A stretch of DNA of 64,000 nucleotides from Liquidambar formosana. Its lineage: Eukaryota > Streptophyta > Magnoliopsida > Saxifragales > Altingiaceae. A program made the position numbers and the translations under genes. The stretch is from NCBI GenBank assembly GCA_039720395.1, contig CM077824.1, positions 31,091,859-31,155,858 on the forward strand, given 5' to 3'. The notes beneath the pieces were generated by a model. That model saw only the letters and a list, made by a program, of their open reading frames with translations, was not told where the DNA came from and ran no database searches. Below, piece by piece: positions 12,060 to 23,320 of this stretch. The first letter of the stretch is position 1. Every line of letters starts with the position of its first letter.

Positions 12060-13300
12060 GGGAAATTTTCTTAATCTTGTCTGTCAATGATACGTTAATC
12101 TGAACAAAATTAAGATTGAAATTAATAAACTGAAGATTTTTCTAAAGAAAGAACTTGAAATTAATGAAGGATCTTGATGCTCCAAGTAAAATCTTTAAAA
12201 TGGAAATTAAGAGAGATCGAAAATTAAAACAATTGTAGTTAACTCAAAAAAGTTTAGTTTAGAAAATTCTTGAAAAGTTTAACATTAGTATGTCATGCCA
12301 AATTGATTTCAACACACCTGTGGTTGAGAAAGATGAAATGGAAGATGTTCCTTACGCAAATGTTGATTTCAACCCCTATGGCTAAGAAAGATGAAATGGA
12401 AGATAATCCTTACGCAAATGTTGATTTCAACACCTATGGCTAAGAAAATGTTGTTGGAAGTCCTATGTATGCCATAGTTTGCACACGTCTTGATTTATCT
12501 CAAGCTTTGAATGCCGTGTGCAAATACACGTCAAATCTTAAAAAGGAACACCGGCATGCAATAAAATGAATCTTTAGATACTTTAAGGGCCTGTTTGGAA
12601 ACTTTAAAAACTGGATCAGACTAGATCCAATCTAGCTATAACTGTTATCTGGTTTTTAAGTAAACTAACTCACAGTTGGTTTAAAAAAAACTGTGTTTAT
12701 GCATTATTTTTAGAACAAAGTTGAACTATTTAACAGGAAAAACAGACTTACCAAACAGTGTGAAATCAAGATTAGCTGGACTTATCTTCAACTGGCTAGG
12801 CTTTCAAGTTTGCCAAACAACCCCTAAAAGTACTTTAGAGCATGGTCTCACATTTGAAGGTAAAAACTATAATGAGTTGGACCTATTTGGCTATGTTGAT
12901 TCGGACTATGCTCATGACCTTAGACTAAAAGAAGATTAACCACAGGCTTTGTTATTGTTTTAGCTGGTGGAGCCATTAGTTGGAACTTGGAATTAAGTCT
13001 ATGCTTCAAGATACGTTTTATTGTCCTCTCCACCACTGAGCCATTATGTGATAGCCAAAGGGCAATAAATTTGGCCAAGAATCAGGTGTTTCAAACTAGA
13101 AGCAAAGCATTAATTCAATATCACTTCATTAGCTAGAGATATTACCACCGATATTGGAGTTGTGCTGAAGAAAATTAGCACTGCATGTGGAGAATGCAGG
13201 AGACATGTTAACTAAGCCAGTATCTCAGATGAAATTAAATTACAGAGAAAAAGACATGCGAATGCTCCTCAGGCAATTGTTGTTGAGGTTTGAACATGGG
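12060..13300 (+). pseudogene. Ty1/copia pol remnant (RT C-terminus and RNase H)
   Basis: Translation gives eroded but clear copia pieces in order: MEIKRDRKLKQ (RT), VGSPMYAIVCTRLDLSQA at about 12462, then after a MITE the RNase H start with GYVDSDYAHDL at about 12890, GGAISW and VLSTTE further on. Stops and frameshifts are spread throughout, so it is dead. A segment of about 62 bp is tandemly duplicated near 12316-12440. The polypurine-like GGTGGAGATTTG at about 13300 precedes the 3' LTR. The 5' half (gag, protease, integrase) is not recognisable here. Confidence 0.8.
12587..12824. mobile_element. Tourist-type MITE inside the copia remnant
   Basis: The 238-bp element has ends GGGCCTGTTTGG and CCAAACAACCCC and is flanked by TAA at 12584-12586 and 12825-12827. 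Taking out the element and one TAA rejoins the copia frame across the RT/RNase H junction (RYFK to STLEHG), which confirms both boundaries. A 3-bp TAA duplication marks the PIF/Harbinger superfamily. Confidence 0.9.
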
Positions 13301-13307
13301 TGGAGAT

Positions 13308-13740
13308 TTGTTGTGTAGGTTCAATCCTCTGTTTCCAATAGTATTTACTAACTGTTTCATATTCTCTTTTAAATGCTTTTAGACTTTTTGTCTCCCAACC
13401 AAATTTTGGGGCTCCCAATATCTGTCTTTATGTGGGCATGTGTTTTTCATTTTGTAGGATGGTGGTGAGAGAAAAGAGGTAGAGAAGGAGTATAATTTAG
13501 GACAATTTGAGAATTTGGGGAGGAGGAATCATCAAATACCACCTCCATATCCCTTGTTTGTTAGCTCTTCTAAGGCTTTGAGCCTCTTTTGTGTTTCTGT
13601 AATTTTTTTTTTTTCCCTGGGGTTTTAATTGTTTCTTTTTTGGTAATCTCTTGTAAACCCTCTGTTCCAACATAGTGAAAACCAAGCACGGTGGATGTAG
13701 GTCATTTTGCTGAACCACATAGAATCTAGTGTTCGTTCTA
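13308..13740 (+). repeat. Probable 3' LTR of the copia remnant
   Basis: Starts TGTTGTGTAGG just after the polypurine-like tract and runs into sequence typical of copia LTR ends (GGTGGATGTAGGTCATTTTGC near 13690). The matching 5' LTR was not found, so the right end is approximate. Confidence 0.5.
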
Positions 13741-14518
13741 CTTTGTCATTTGCTCATTCCATCGCCAAATGGGTTCGTTGAATCGTGAGATTAAAACTCA
13801 ACGTCTTTCATTAAGGATGCTAATTTCTTTGAATTGCAGAGATAGTGGGTCTTAATTGGGTGATCACTTACTTGCTAAATATGTGGAGCAAAATCGTCAG
13901 TGGCACAGTGGCGAGGACCTGCACTGGTGGATGAGATAGAGTAAAAAATGTGGTAGCTCTCTCTCACCTACATAATGCCAAATATCCCATCCTTTAGCAA
14001 CAAAACCAAGCCCAATTCTCTATCATTCCAATTATTCATTCAGGCCCCATCACAACAGAAAACCTACCTTATCAGAGGCAGCATCGCCAGTATGTGGCCC
14101 TCGCTGCTCTCCGACATCCGCATTATTGGTTACTTAATCCCTGCACATATTCTCATGTAACAATTTTTATTTCCCTACAAAACGACAATATGTGGCTTTG
14201 ATGATCGTGGTATTTAGTGACTGATGTAACACTTGCATTATTTTTTATTTTATTTTATTTTTTTGTACACCAAACGATAGGACACCCACACAAAATCGAA
14301 ATAAAAACCTATACAAACTCCACACCTCTATTGAGATAAGACATGCCATTAGATCCAAGGTCCATTGGCATGTTAGCATGTTACACTTACATTTTCCCAG
14401 CAATTTTATCACTAATCTGATCCAAGACTGCCCCAAACCCTTGCCATCTTCTACCTGCGTTGAGATTGGGTTTATGCAATCAAACCAAGCGTTGGGCCAA
14501 GGATAGGGGGGGTCTATT
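13741..14518. other. Intergenic, no gene seen
   Basis: Low-complexity and unique-looking DNA between the copia LTR and the first MULE-MITE. Short open frames show no family resemblance. Confidence 0.5.
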
Positions 14519-14852
14519 GGGGCCCGGTTATTCCCACCCCTCAATTTATCTTCGCCCCCACTTCTTTTAATTTTTTAAGATTTTATACAAAATATTAAAT
14601 GTTTTTATAAAAACCAGTAGTGTTGTGACTGTTGTCTACTAGAAAATATCATTTTGAACAACTTTGTAAAAGAAAGTTTTTCCAAAATCTTAGATCATTT
14701 CTATAAATAAAAAAAAAAAAAAGACTTCTTGATAAAAAAATGAAATACCATGCTGATCTGTTTTCATAAAACATTTTATATTTTGCATAAAACATTAAAA
14801 AAAGACAAGTGAGGGGTGTTGATAAAATTGAGGGGTGGCAGTAGCCGGACCC
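14519..14852. mobile_element. MULE-type MITE, copy 1 (diverged)
   Basis: The ends read GGCCCGGTTATTCCCACCCC and, on the other strand, GGGTCCGGCTACTGCCACCC. The interior shares attttgaacaactttgta and agaaagtttttccaaaatct with the other copies. The flanks GGGTCTATT (14510-14518) and GGGTCTATA (14853-14861) form a 9-bp duplication with one mismatch, as in Mutator-like elements. Confidence 0.75.
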
Positions 14853-14987
14853 GGGTCTATACATTGGCTGGGTTTGTGGGTGGGTGTTTAAACTGTTAAA
14901 TGATCCTGTGCTGAGTGACCCAACCTCGATGTCTGAGTTGTGGGCCTTGTGGGTCCGATAAAGTTTTATCTTTGACAATATAAAAAG

Positions 14988-15914
14988 GGGAACGGCTATT
15001 GCAACCCCACAATGCACTAAGTTGACCCCCCATATTTTTTAATTAAAAAAATTATGGGACAAAATTACCAAAAAGGGCTTAAATACCTCACCCACCCCAT
15101 CCCACCCCAACCACCGGCGACGTCAGGCTCCGGCACCCTCACCCACCCACCCCACCAGTGACGGCGAGACTCCGGCACCCCACCCCACCCCACCGGCGAC
15201 CCTCTTCTTCCTTCCTCCTCTTCCCTCTTCTCTTCTTTCTTCTCCTCTCCCGCACCGGCAGCCCTTACTCCCTTCCCTTCCGTCGGAACCCTCTTCTTTT
15301 TTCTTTTTTTTCTTCTCCTCTTCCCTCCCGTCGGCGGCCTCTGTTTTTTTCTTTCCTTTTCTTTCTCGTCCTTCCCGTCGCTGGAAAAAAACAAGAAGGG
15401 GAAGAAGCTCCTCGCCGGAAAAAATGGAGGTTTTGAAATCTTTTTTTTTTTCTTCTTTCCTTTTCTTTTCCTTCTCTTCTCCTCTTCGCTCCCGTTGGCA
15501 GACTTTTTTTTTTCTTTCCTTTTCTTTCTCTTCCCTCCCGTTGCCGGAAAAAAGAAAAAGGGGAAGAACCTCTTCGCCGGAAAAAATGGAGGTTTTGAAA
15601 GAAAAACCCTCCCTTGCACAGATCTGAACAGCAGAGGAAAAAAAAAAAAAAAAAGGAAAGAAGAAGAGGGAAGAGTCGTCCTTCCTCGCCGGTCGCCGTT
15701 GCCGTCGCCCTTTCTCGCCGATTCGCCGTCGCCGTCGCCGTTGCTTCTTCTTCTTCTTCCCGATCCACTGCCTTGGGGTGCGCGGGGTGGGTGAGAGGGG
15801 TGGGTGAGATGAGGGGTATTGAGGTCTTTGTGAGGGGTGGGTATGGAAATTTTGGGGGTGGGGTTATAAGGTGGGGGCAACTGTGAGGATTGGGGGGTTG
15901 CAATAGCCGTTCCC
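14988..15914. mobile_element. MULE-type element with different, CT-rich interior
   Basis: Begins GGGAACGGCTATTGCAACCC and ends with its inverse, flanked by perfect 9-bp duplications TATAAAAAG at 14979-14987 and 15915-15923. Unlike its relatives the 800-bp interior is GC/CT-rich, with repeated CACCCCACCCC and CGCCGG motifs and a direct repeat of about 145 bp (near 15355-15440 and 15505-15600). The open frames it yields are low-complexity (K/R/F/S runs) and are not supported as proteins. The shared ends with a foreign interior recall Pack-MULEs, but no donor gene is recognised. Confidence 0.85.
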
Positions 15915-15987
15915 TATAAAAAGACCGTCTTGGTGCCAATGGGCCAATCCATCTGCAAGGCAGATGGGCCCATGATGAAGGGAAAAA

Positions 15988-16385
15988 GGGAACGGCCATT
16001 GCAACCCCCCATTCTTATAACCCCACCTCTTATTTTTTGGTTTTTAAGATTTCATAAAAAATATAAAAGGTTTTTGCAAAAACTGGTTGTGAGTTTCACT
16101 ATAAAACATCATTTTGAACAACTTTGTAGGAGAAAGTTTTTCCAAAATCTATTGTTTAGATAGACTTTTTGGCAAAAAATGAAATAAAGGCTATAAATGG
16201 CTAAAAAGTATATTTAAACGATAAATTTAGGAAAAACTTTCTTCTATAAAGTTGTTCAAAATGATGTTTTCTAGTAAAATCATTGCCGGTTTTCATAAAA
16301 ACCTTTTATATTTTGCATAAAATCTTAAAAAGCTAAAGGATAAGGGGTGGGGTGATAAGAATGCGGGATTGCAATAGCCGTTCCC
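15988..16385. mobile_element. MULE-type foldback MITE, copy 3
   Basis: Begins GGGAACGGCCATTGCAACCC and ends GCAATAGCCGTTCCC. Perfect 9-bp duplications AGGGAAAAA flank it at 15979-15987 and 16386-16394. The two halves are near-complete inverted copies, for example TTGAACAACTTTGTAGGAG against CTTCTATAAAGTTGTTCAA, so a transcript would fold into one long hairpin. No coding capacity. Confidence 0.92.
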
Positions 16386-16394
16386 AGGGAAAAA

Positions 16395-18937
16395 GTGTTA
16401 AGAGGACTCCTCAGTCCTCACCTTCACCTCATCCAACCTTCATTGCAAGTCTGCAACGGTGCTGATTTGAATCTTTTTCCACATTGAAAAGAAGGATTTT
16501 TTTTAATAGGCGTGGGATCTATTAAAAAATAAAAAACCAATTAGCCTTAGAAGTGAGAATAACGTCTTTGTGGGGTTGATTGAACCATCAGGTCTTGATT
16601 GTGTTTTCTAAAGGTTAGGAGTAAAGTTTAGGATACCTCGTAGCAAAAAAAAAAAAAAAAAAGAAAAAAAACGAGAATAGCACTTGTCATTTTATATGAA
16701 CAAAAAAAAAAAAGTATATGAACGTGTGCATCAATCATCATCCACTTTCCATGTGCGACCTACAAATACACACACGCCCTGGTGTCCATTTCCGAGAGAT
16801 GAAAGGACATAGGGAATCAACAACAGCTCATGCAAGACACACCCTTCAAAAGGAACCCACTCAACACATAAAACAAGCAGCACTCACTAAAAGCGCTTTC
16901 TCTCGATCTAATTTCGAGAATACATATAGATGCTGTAAAAATATAGTTTAGCAATATCGTTGACTTCTAAACAAAAAGATTAAGAAGTTTGCAATATGTA
17001 TAAGGAAAAGGAAAAAAATGTTGAAAGAGTTAAAAAATTTTGCCCACATCTAGTTACTTGCCCAAATGATGTGGCAGCATTCACATCAACCTAATATTAT
17101 AGACTTATATATATATTCCTTAAATGAAAATTTTAATTGGTCAGCCACATTGCAATATTCATTGGGAAAAAAATTGGGTTATATAGCATTGCTCTATGTA
17201 TAATGAAAGAAATGTGTTTGCCCAACTAATTCCGCGAAACACAAGTAAATCCACAATATATATTTCCTTATCAATTTATGTTCAAGAAAAACCCAGTGGA
17301 TGGCTAACTTGAGAAGTCAAATTCAAGACCTTCCGCTTATTAAAGCCTAAATCGCAAGAACCACAAGTCCACCTTTTGAGGTTGATTCTTGTATATTAAA
17401 CACATAAAAAAAGAATAAAAATATGATGAGAAGGAGGTAGCTGTCTAGCTGCCCACCTATCAGCAAGTCAAATTTTCTCAAAACTTAATTAATAGGTAGT
17501 TAATTTATCAGGTGAAGGCTGGTTTTCAATCTACTAATATATATCATGTTATCCTTATCCACTTAATATACTAGTCATAAACTCATGATAACCAACTTCA
17601 ATTCAAATTCAAATTCTAATGATCCCTCACAGTAATAATATAAATTTATGCGTGCATGTCCAGATACAGCTGATACCACCATAGAAGACCTTCCCATAGT
17701 TATCTGCCTGACCTGTTTGTCCTCACCAACCTCCACACGTTAATGGATTCACTAGATTTGACATATAGCACTATTTGATTACTCTAAATCCCAATAACAA
17801 TGTCCTTCATAATCAAAATTGATGATAATTAGTTTACCAGAAAGGATACAATTGACGGGATAATTAAATTCATTCACCCATCCGGTCCGTATGGTACCCG
17901 GCCCATGGGTCGTTTTGTATGTACTTTTGTCCATGCAATTGATTTAATTGAATATTTATTCTTCGAGTTGCAGTTGATTTAATTTAATCCTCTTATTCTT
18001 TGAGGAATTGCGAAAGAGAATCAGCTTAAAAAAAAAAAAACGGCAAAAGAGAAACTCAAGCTAACCCACAACCACAACAGGGAAATCATAATCCAAAATG
18101 ACACGGAGTTGGGGGAATGGGGGTGGTGAAGAGATCCACCAGCATAGTAAAACTTGTATTGAAAAAATACAAGTCTGATTTTGTAGAAATTTGGGTAGAA
18201 TTATGCTCATGGCTTCAAGCACAGAAGGGATTTGCAGACATTGAAGAATGAAGCGATCGTGTAGGGAAAGAAAAGAAGGGTTCGGAAAATTGGGAAAGGA
18301 TTAAAATAATGTTAACGTTAGTGTTGAAAAGCATAACGTGCAGATGAACAAGTGAGATGACGTGGTAGTTTTTTAGCGCTTAGATATTGCTGGGCTATTA
18401 GAACCGTCCACTGGACTGAACTGGAGATTATAGGACTGGCGGGGATCCGACCCCCAAAAGGGTAAAAAAGCTTTCAAATTATTCAAACAGTAGTGCCCCA
18501 AGAAAATGGCATATATTACCAATCAGATACACTAAAACTCTCAAATAAAGGGAATTTTTCCCGGAAATGAAAAGCAAGGGGACCAAAAAAATATATAAAA
18601 CATATCTTAGCTGAACATTTAGCTTTTTGACTTCTTCCAAAACTTTTCATAAACCCCAGAGCTCTGGCTGCAAATGGGGACATATCATTGTGGTAACACA
18701 CCTCAAACATTTATTATTCTCAACGAAACCCATCAAAATTGGTAGGCTAAAAAGGAGAGGGAAAACAAGGGAGATTGAACTAAAGCCATACTAAAAAGCA
18801 CAGCTCAAAAAATTGTTGGGGGTGGGTGAGGCCAGCAAAACGGATAAAAATAGTGAGACATGCACGCAAAAGGTCAATTTAGTGTTACCATTGCTAACTA
18901 GAAAATCAAAACCAATATTTCAATGGATGAAGTAATG
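16395..18937. other. Intergenic, no gene seen
   Basis: AT-rich sequence with A runs near 16647. Open frames are short and show no recognisable domain. This is also the region downstream of the MIZ1-like gene. Confidence 0.6.
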
Positions 18938-19642
18938 TCACCGCGAGCGATGGAAGAAAATACTAAGCTCCTGACCAATATTGCTCCCATCTGGATCGAT
19001 CAAATGGAACGCTTCAGTATCAGACGAGCCACAAACTCTCTCAAAGTTGGCACGAAGGTACATAAGCTCATCATCGTGATTAAGTTCTTTTCCACTTATA
19101 ATACCAGCACCTACGACAACTGACCCCATCAACCGCAGCATGTCCACATCAGCCTTTGAAGGTCGTCGCTTAATGGCAAAGCCCACTTTCTTCCCATTAC
19201 AATACATAGTCCACACAGGCATGGACAAAAGAGAGTAAGAACCTGTACCATTTCCGATTGTGCTGCACTCGAGTGCAATCCGAAGAATGCCACCTTGCAT
19301 TTCCCTAGCAAGGATAATTGTGGGAACAGCCAGTTCAAGAACGAGAATTGGGGTGGTGGATTTGGGGTTTGTTTGGATACAGAAATTAACTTTTCCCCGG
19401 CGATACCCAAATATGGTGCCCGTGATGGTGTTCGATGAAATGAAGGTGGGTTTTGAATGGTAGTAGTTGTGTAGGTAGTTGTTTTCTTTGATTTCATGTT
19501 CTTCCACAAAGGTGCATTTGCAGCTTGGAATGAGGAGTTCGACGAGAGAACGGAGAAGCCTCCATGACCGGACCTGTTTGTGGCAGTCCACGGTGGTGAC
19601 ACCATTGGCAATGGTGGTGGCACCAATTGCTGAATAGGGCAT
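18938..19642 (-). CDS. MIZU-KUSSEI1-like protein (DUF617)
   Basis: A single open frame of 234 codons. The N-terminal 70 residues are variable. The DUF617 domain then runs to the end with the family marks TGTIFGYRRGKVNFCIQ (about 74-90), LELAVPTIILAREMQGGILR, LLSMPVWTMYCNGKKVGFA, GAGII, DDELMYLRANFERVCGSSD and the terminal HLIDPDGSNIGQELSIFF. The founding member MIZ1 is needed for root hydrotropism in Arabidopsis; most relatives have no known role. The length is close to the family norm of about 230-300 residues, and intronless structure is usual. No stop or frameshift is present. Confidence 0.93.
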   Translation of the reverse strand: MPYSAIGATTIANGVTTVDCHKQVRSWRLLRSLVELLIPSCKCTFVEEHEIKENNYLHNYYHSKPTFISSNTITGTIFGYRRGKVNFCIQTNPKSTTPILVLELAVPTIILAREMQGGILRIALECSTIGNGTGSYSLLSMPVWTMYCNGKKVGFAIKRRPSKADVDMLRLMGSVVVGAGIISGKELNHDDELMYLRANFERVCGSSDTEAFHLIDPDGSNIGQELSIFFHRSR

Positions 19643-20034
19643 AGTGCCTTTATGGAATGTTGAGGCTCAAGGGGTTATTGCAAATGGTGCAGTGCTTAAA
19701 TAGAGAAGATAGAAAATTATTTAATTAGCTAGGAACAGGTGTGTTGATGTAAACTTTGTCTAGTGGAAAATCCAGGAGACCATGGGTCATGGAAGCATGT
19801 TAAATTTAGGGAAATTAATTCTTGTTTAATGAATTTATATTCTACAAGGATCGTGTGCAGAGGTGGGGCTTTGTAGATTGTGCATGTTTACTGCTTGTGT
19901 GAGCATAAAGATCACTAGCATATTTCGAGGATGGAGATCTTATGAAAATTTATAATTAAAAGAACGAATAAATTGATCCACAGTATACACACACACACAA
20001 GCATCTTGCCAAATTAATTAACAACCTGCTATAA

Positions 20035-20250
20035 CCCTCTATTTGGTTCGTGGATTTTACCATGGACAAAAAAGTGAAGGGAAAAAAATGTGGAGGAAAG
20101 AAAATAAAAGAAAAGATGATATCATATCAAGCCAAAATTATTTCAATTATTGTTCTTCTACCAATTTTCCTTTGCAACCAAATAAGAAAAAGTCCAATTC
20201 CTCATATTTTATTTTTTTTCTTTGATAAAATCTATGAACCAAATAGAGCC
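20035..20250. mobile_element. Tourist-type MITE, family A copy 1
   Basis: Ends CCCTCTATTTGGTTCG and GAACCAAATAGAGCC, flanked by TAA at 20032-20034 and 20251-20253; 216 bp. The same family sits at 39224-39452. Confidence 0.88.
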
Positions 20251-20302
20251 TAAAAGTATTCTTGGAAAGAAAGTTGCATAATTACTAGCCAATAGCCACT
20301 AA

Positions 20303-20703
20303 GAGCATCTCCAAGGGTACTCTACCTATTTTTTTTTCTACTTTAACTAGTAAAATGATTTTTTTTTTTTTAAATAGTTGACTAGCTATCCAAGTGAGTA
20401 CTCCAAGGGTATTAGTTATTTTTGAGCTATTTCAAAATTTTTATTAATAATCTATCTTTTTTTAATCATTTGGTGGAGAGATAAAAAGGAAATGATGTAT
20501 AAAGAGAGGATTAGTGTCAGTTTTTTAACTAAAAATAGTTTAGCTAGCGAATATTCTCTAGCTAAATGTAGGAAGCTGAAATGAAGATAGATAAAATAAC
20601 TACTTAACTAGCCATATAGCTAGTCCCTTGGAGAAGAAAAAAAGTGCTTTAACTAGCTAAAATAGCTAGGAAGAGTTGGATAGCTAGCCCGTTGGAGATG
20701 CTC
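20303..20703. mobile_element. Tourist-type MITE, family B
   Basis: Perfect 12-bp inverted ends GAGCATCTCCAA and TTGGAGATGCTC, flanked by TAA at 20300-20302 and 20704-20706; 401 bp. The interior is full of the palindromic tetramer motif AGCTAG and has no coding capacity. Confidence 0.92.
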
Positions 20704-22712
20704 TAATATATGTGAAGCAACTTTCAAAGTTTCATTTTGCCCAAAAGTGACTAAGAATACTAATTACAATTGTGATGTTGTGATTATAATCTTTCTTTCC
20801 CAAAATTATGGAAAGTGATTCTTTCTTTTTATAATTAGACGGTCCAGTAAAATTTGAATTGTTCATTGCACACGAGCACCAAAAGATGTAGAAGCCACAT
20901 GATATAAATGGTCCAAATTCCATTGGATCGTCCATTGCTATGGAAAGAATCCTTACTCTAAAATTACATGCCGATTTGGCTAAAAAAGCTAATTTTAAGT
21001 TGCATCTTTTACTTAATGCCTATAGAGTGCTTGTAAGTTGTATAATCACCCTGCATGCATGCAACCTATTTCTTGTTAAGAAGTTAAAAATGCTATTTGC
21101 ACAAACTTTATGCACCAACTCTCTACATAAATAATAAACTCTCTACATCAACTTATGTGATGAATGAGATGGTGAAATGGTTTATTATTCTTTTAATAAA
21201 TCAGCGTCATTTTATCAGACATGTAAGTTGGTGCATATAGCTTGCTAATAAACACCCTCATTTTCATTGCATTATTTAATACAAAACCAGTTAAATTGTA
21301 AGATGGTAACTTGAGAAATGAAATTACCGTACAATCATTAAGAAACATCCCCATTCCTCAAATCATCAGATCATTAATAGATATTGTGGACCATACAATT
21401 CCAAATTACGACTGTTTCAATAGATCTTTTTTTGTAAGAATATTTGTGACCTTTTTTCCGGGTATTCCATCGAAATATGTGGGTCAAGAAGATCCACTCA
21501 TCTAATACAAAAAATACTATTTCCCTTTATTGTTTTGTATTAGACCATGATTGAGAGAGAGAATGTGTGCGTATATTGAGTTTTGAAAGTGTTTTTTTCT
21601 TTTTTGGATTATATGGACATTGAGGGGAAAGAGTACTGTGTAAGACCTAGAAAAAATGAGGACTGTTTTCTTTTTTTTCTCTAAGTTGTCTGCTTTCTAG
21701 CCTGGTTTCTCCACTCATGTCTTTTGCCTTTTCCCTCTCCAAGTGTACTTCCCGCACAAAAATGACACGAGGCTAGGGGGAAATAGTTTTCAGTTGACAC
21801 CTTTCTCTAAGCCAAGATATATAGTCTTGTCTTTACTATTTTTTTTCTTTCAGGAGGTTTCCACCCCGGCCTCTTTTTTATTTTAGTATTATTATTTTTT
21901 GTTGTATATATAAAAAGAGGTTCAAGATGGCTTTGCACTTAATTAATTCCTTGGGTACATAAAATCTCCCGTCCCTTATGCACCTGGTAATTACAAGACG
22001 AAATCTATAAGATGGCCTTGAGGGAGAGTGGTGAAAGTTAAACTCAAAACCTCTTGTTAGGAAAGAGACCCTAAAACCATTCAATCCACCCATCAAAGTT
22101 ACTTTACTACTTTCTTATGTTTTATATTTCAGTTCATCCATTTTGCCTGCATACCAACCAAACTAATAAATTAATGGAGAATTGCAGATTGATCCAGCTA
22201 TGGACAAATAATTACAGTTCAATATAAATGACTACTAACTTCTTAGTATATGACTACTAACTTATACTTTATCTTTGTAATCTTTTATGGTTTTCTTTTG
22301 AATAAACTTATCTTCTATTGTTTGATATTAAAAAATGAAAAAAGAAAAAAGAATGACCATTAATGTAATTATTTGCCCATAGCCGGACCAATCTATAACT
22401 CCCCCATAAATATTAATTTTCAACCATAAAAGCTAGCACTGTTTTCGTTGGGCATTCACAATGTAGATTATGGTTTTTTTTTTTAAAATGGTGCTATTGT
22501 TGTTATTTATGGTTAAAGAAAATGGTATTAGTTAGTATCTAATAAACTGTGCGTAAACTTGGGCTGACTTCTAATTTACACTTGAGGTGACTAATTTGAA
22601 TACATAAGCAGTTCCACTTCTGCTATTTTATTTTTTCCCTGTCGATTTTTATTCTAATACTCTCTTGAAACATAATGGGCTCTTTTCCTAGTGTACTTTA
22701 AATCATGAACTG

Positions 22713-22715
<3 letters not shown>

Positions 22716-22745
<30 letters not shown>
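22716..22745. repeat. (CT)n microsatellite
   Basis: About 15 CT units. Confidence 0.9.
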
Positions 22746-22751
<6 letters not shown>

Positions 22752-23194
22752 CCAATCTGAAAAAGGAAGAAAGGGAGGAGGCTTAGACAACACATGGTGG
22801 TCATCTCACTCTTTGGGTCCATGCTGCCGGAGCCACGACACTTTTGTTGTTTCAATTTGGGGAAAGGCGTATATAATTAGGCAATTCGGCATATGAGGGA
22901 TGATACAAAGACGATACAGACATACAGTTAAAAGCCGCAAAAGCTCCTTTCATCCATGCAACAAGACACAGCGAATCGATCAATTATTAAAGCTAATAAA
23001 GGGAAATTCTATGGTACTTTTAGGAGTATTGTAATTTAAGAACATCTTCGGTGGTATGGGTTACGTTACTTGTGCTATTGCCATTTTAACATATACTATA
23101 GTATCAAATGCTATAATCAGGGGTGAAGCCAGGAAACTAACTTAGGTGAGACAATTTTTTGCAATTTATTACGATTTAGCAATCACTTTTTTAA

Positions 23195-23320
23195 ATTAAT
23201 ACCATATAAATGATTTTTTTGTCAACTTATTACAAATTGACTGTATATGTACTTCAAAATGACTACTAATTTCTTTGATTTGGTATTAAATTGGACAATG
23301 ATCATCAAAAGAGAAAACTT
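23195..23320. repeat. Foldback MITE, family C copy
   Basis: Shares caacttattacaaattgact and the ending TTTGGTATTAAATTGG with the twin elements at 41227-41563. Only one arm is well preserved and the boundaries are approximate. Confidence 0.5.

Noticed and set aside
12721..12939. 72-codon frame as a gene
   Set aside because: It starts inside the Tourist MITE and ends in the copia RNase H remnant, so it is a chimera of two transposons.
15065..15999. Open frames of 244 and 271 codons, plus several on the other strand
   Set aside because: They are K/R/F/S/P-rich low complexity read from the CT-rich interior of a MULE-type element, open in several frames at once. No domain is visible.
19129..19626. 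165-codon frame inside the MIZ1-like gene
   Set aside because: Out-of-frame shadow; the overlapping 234-codon frame has all DUF617 motifs.
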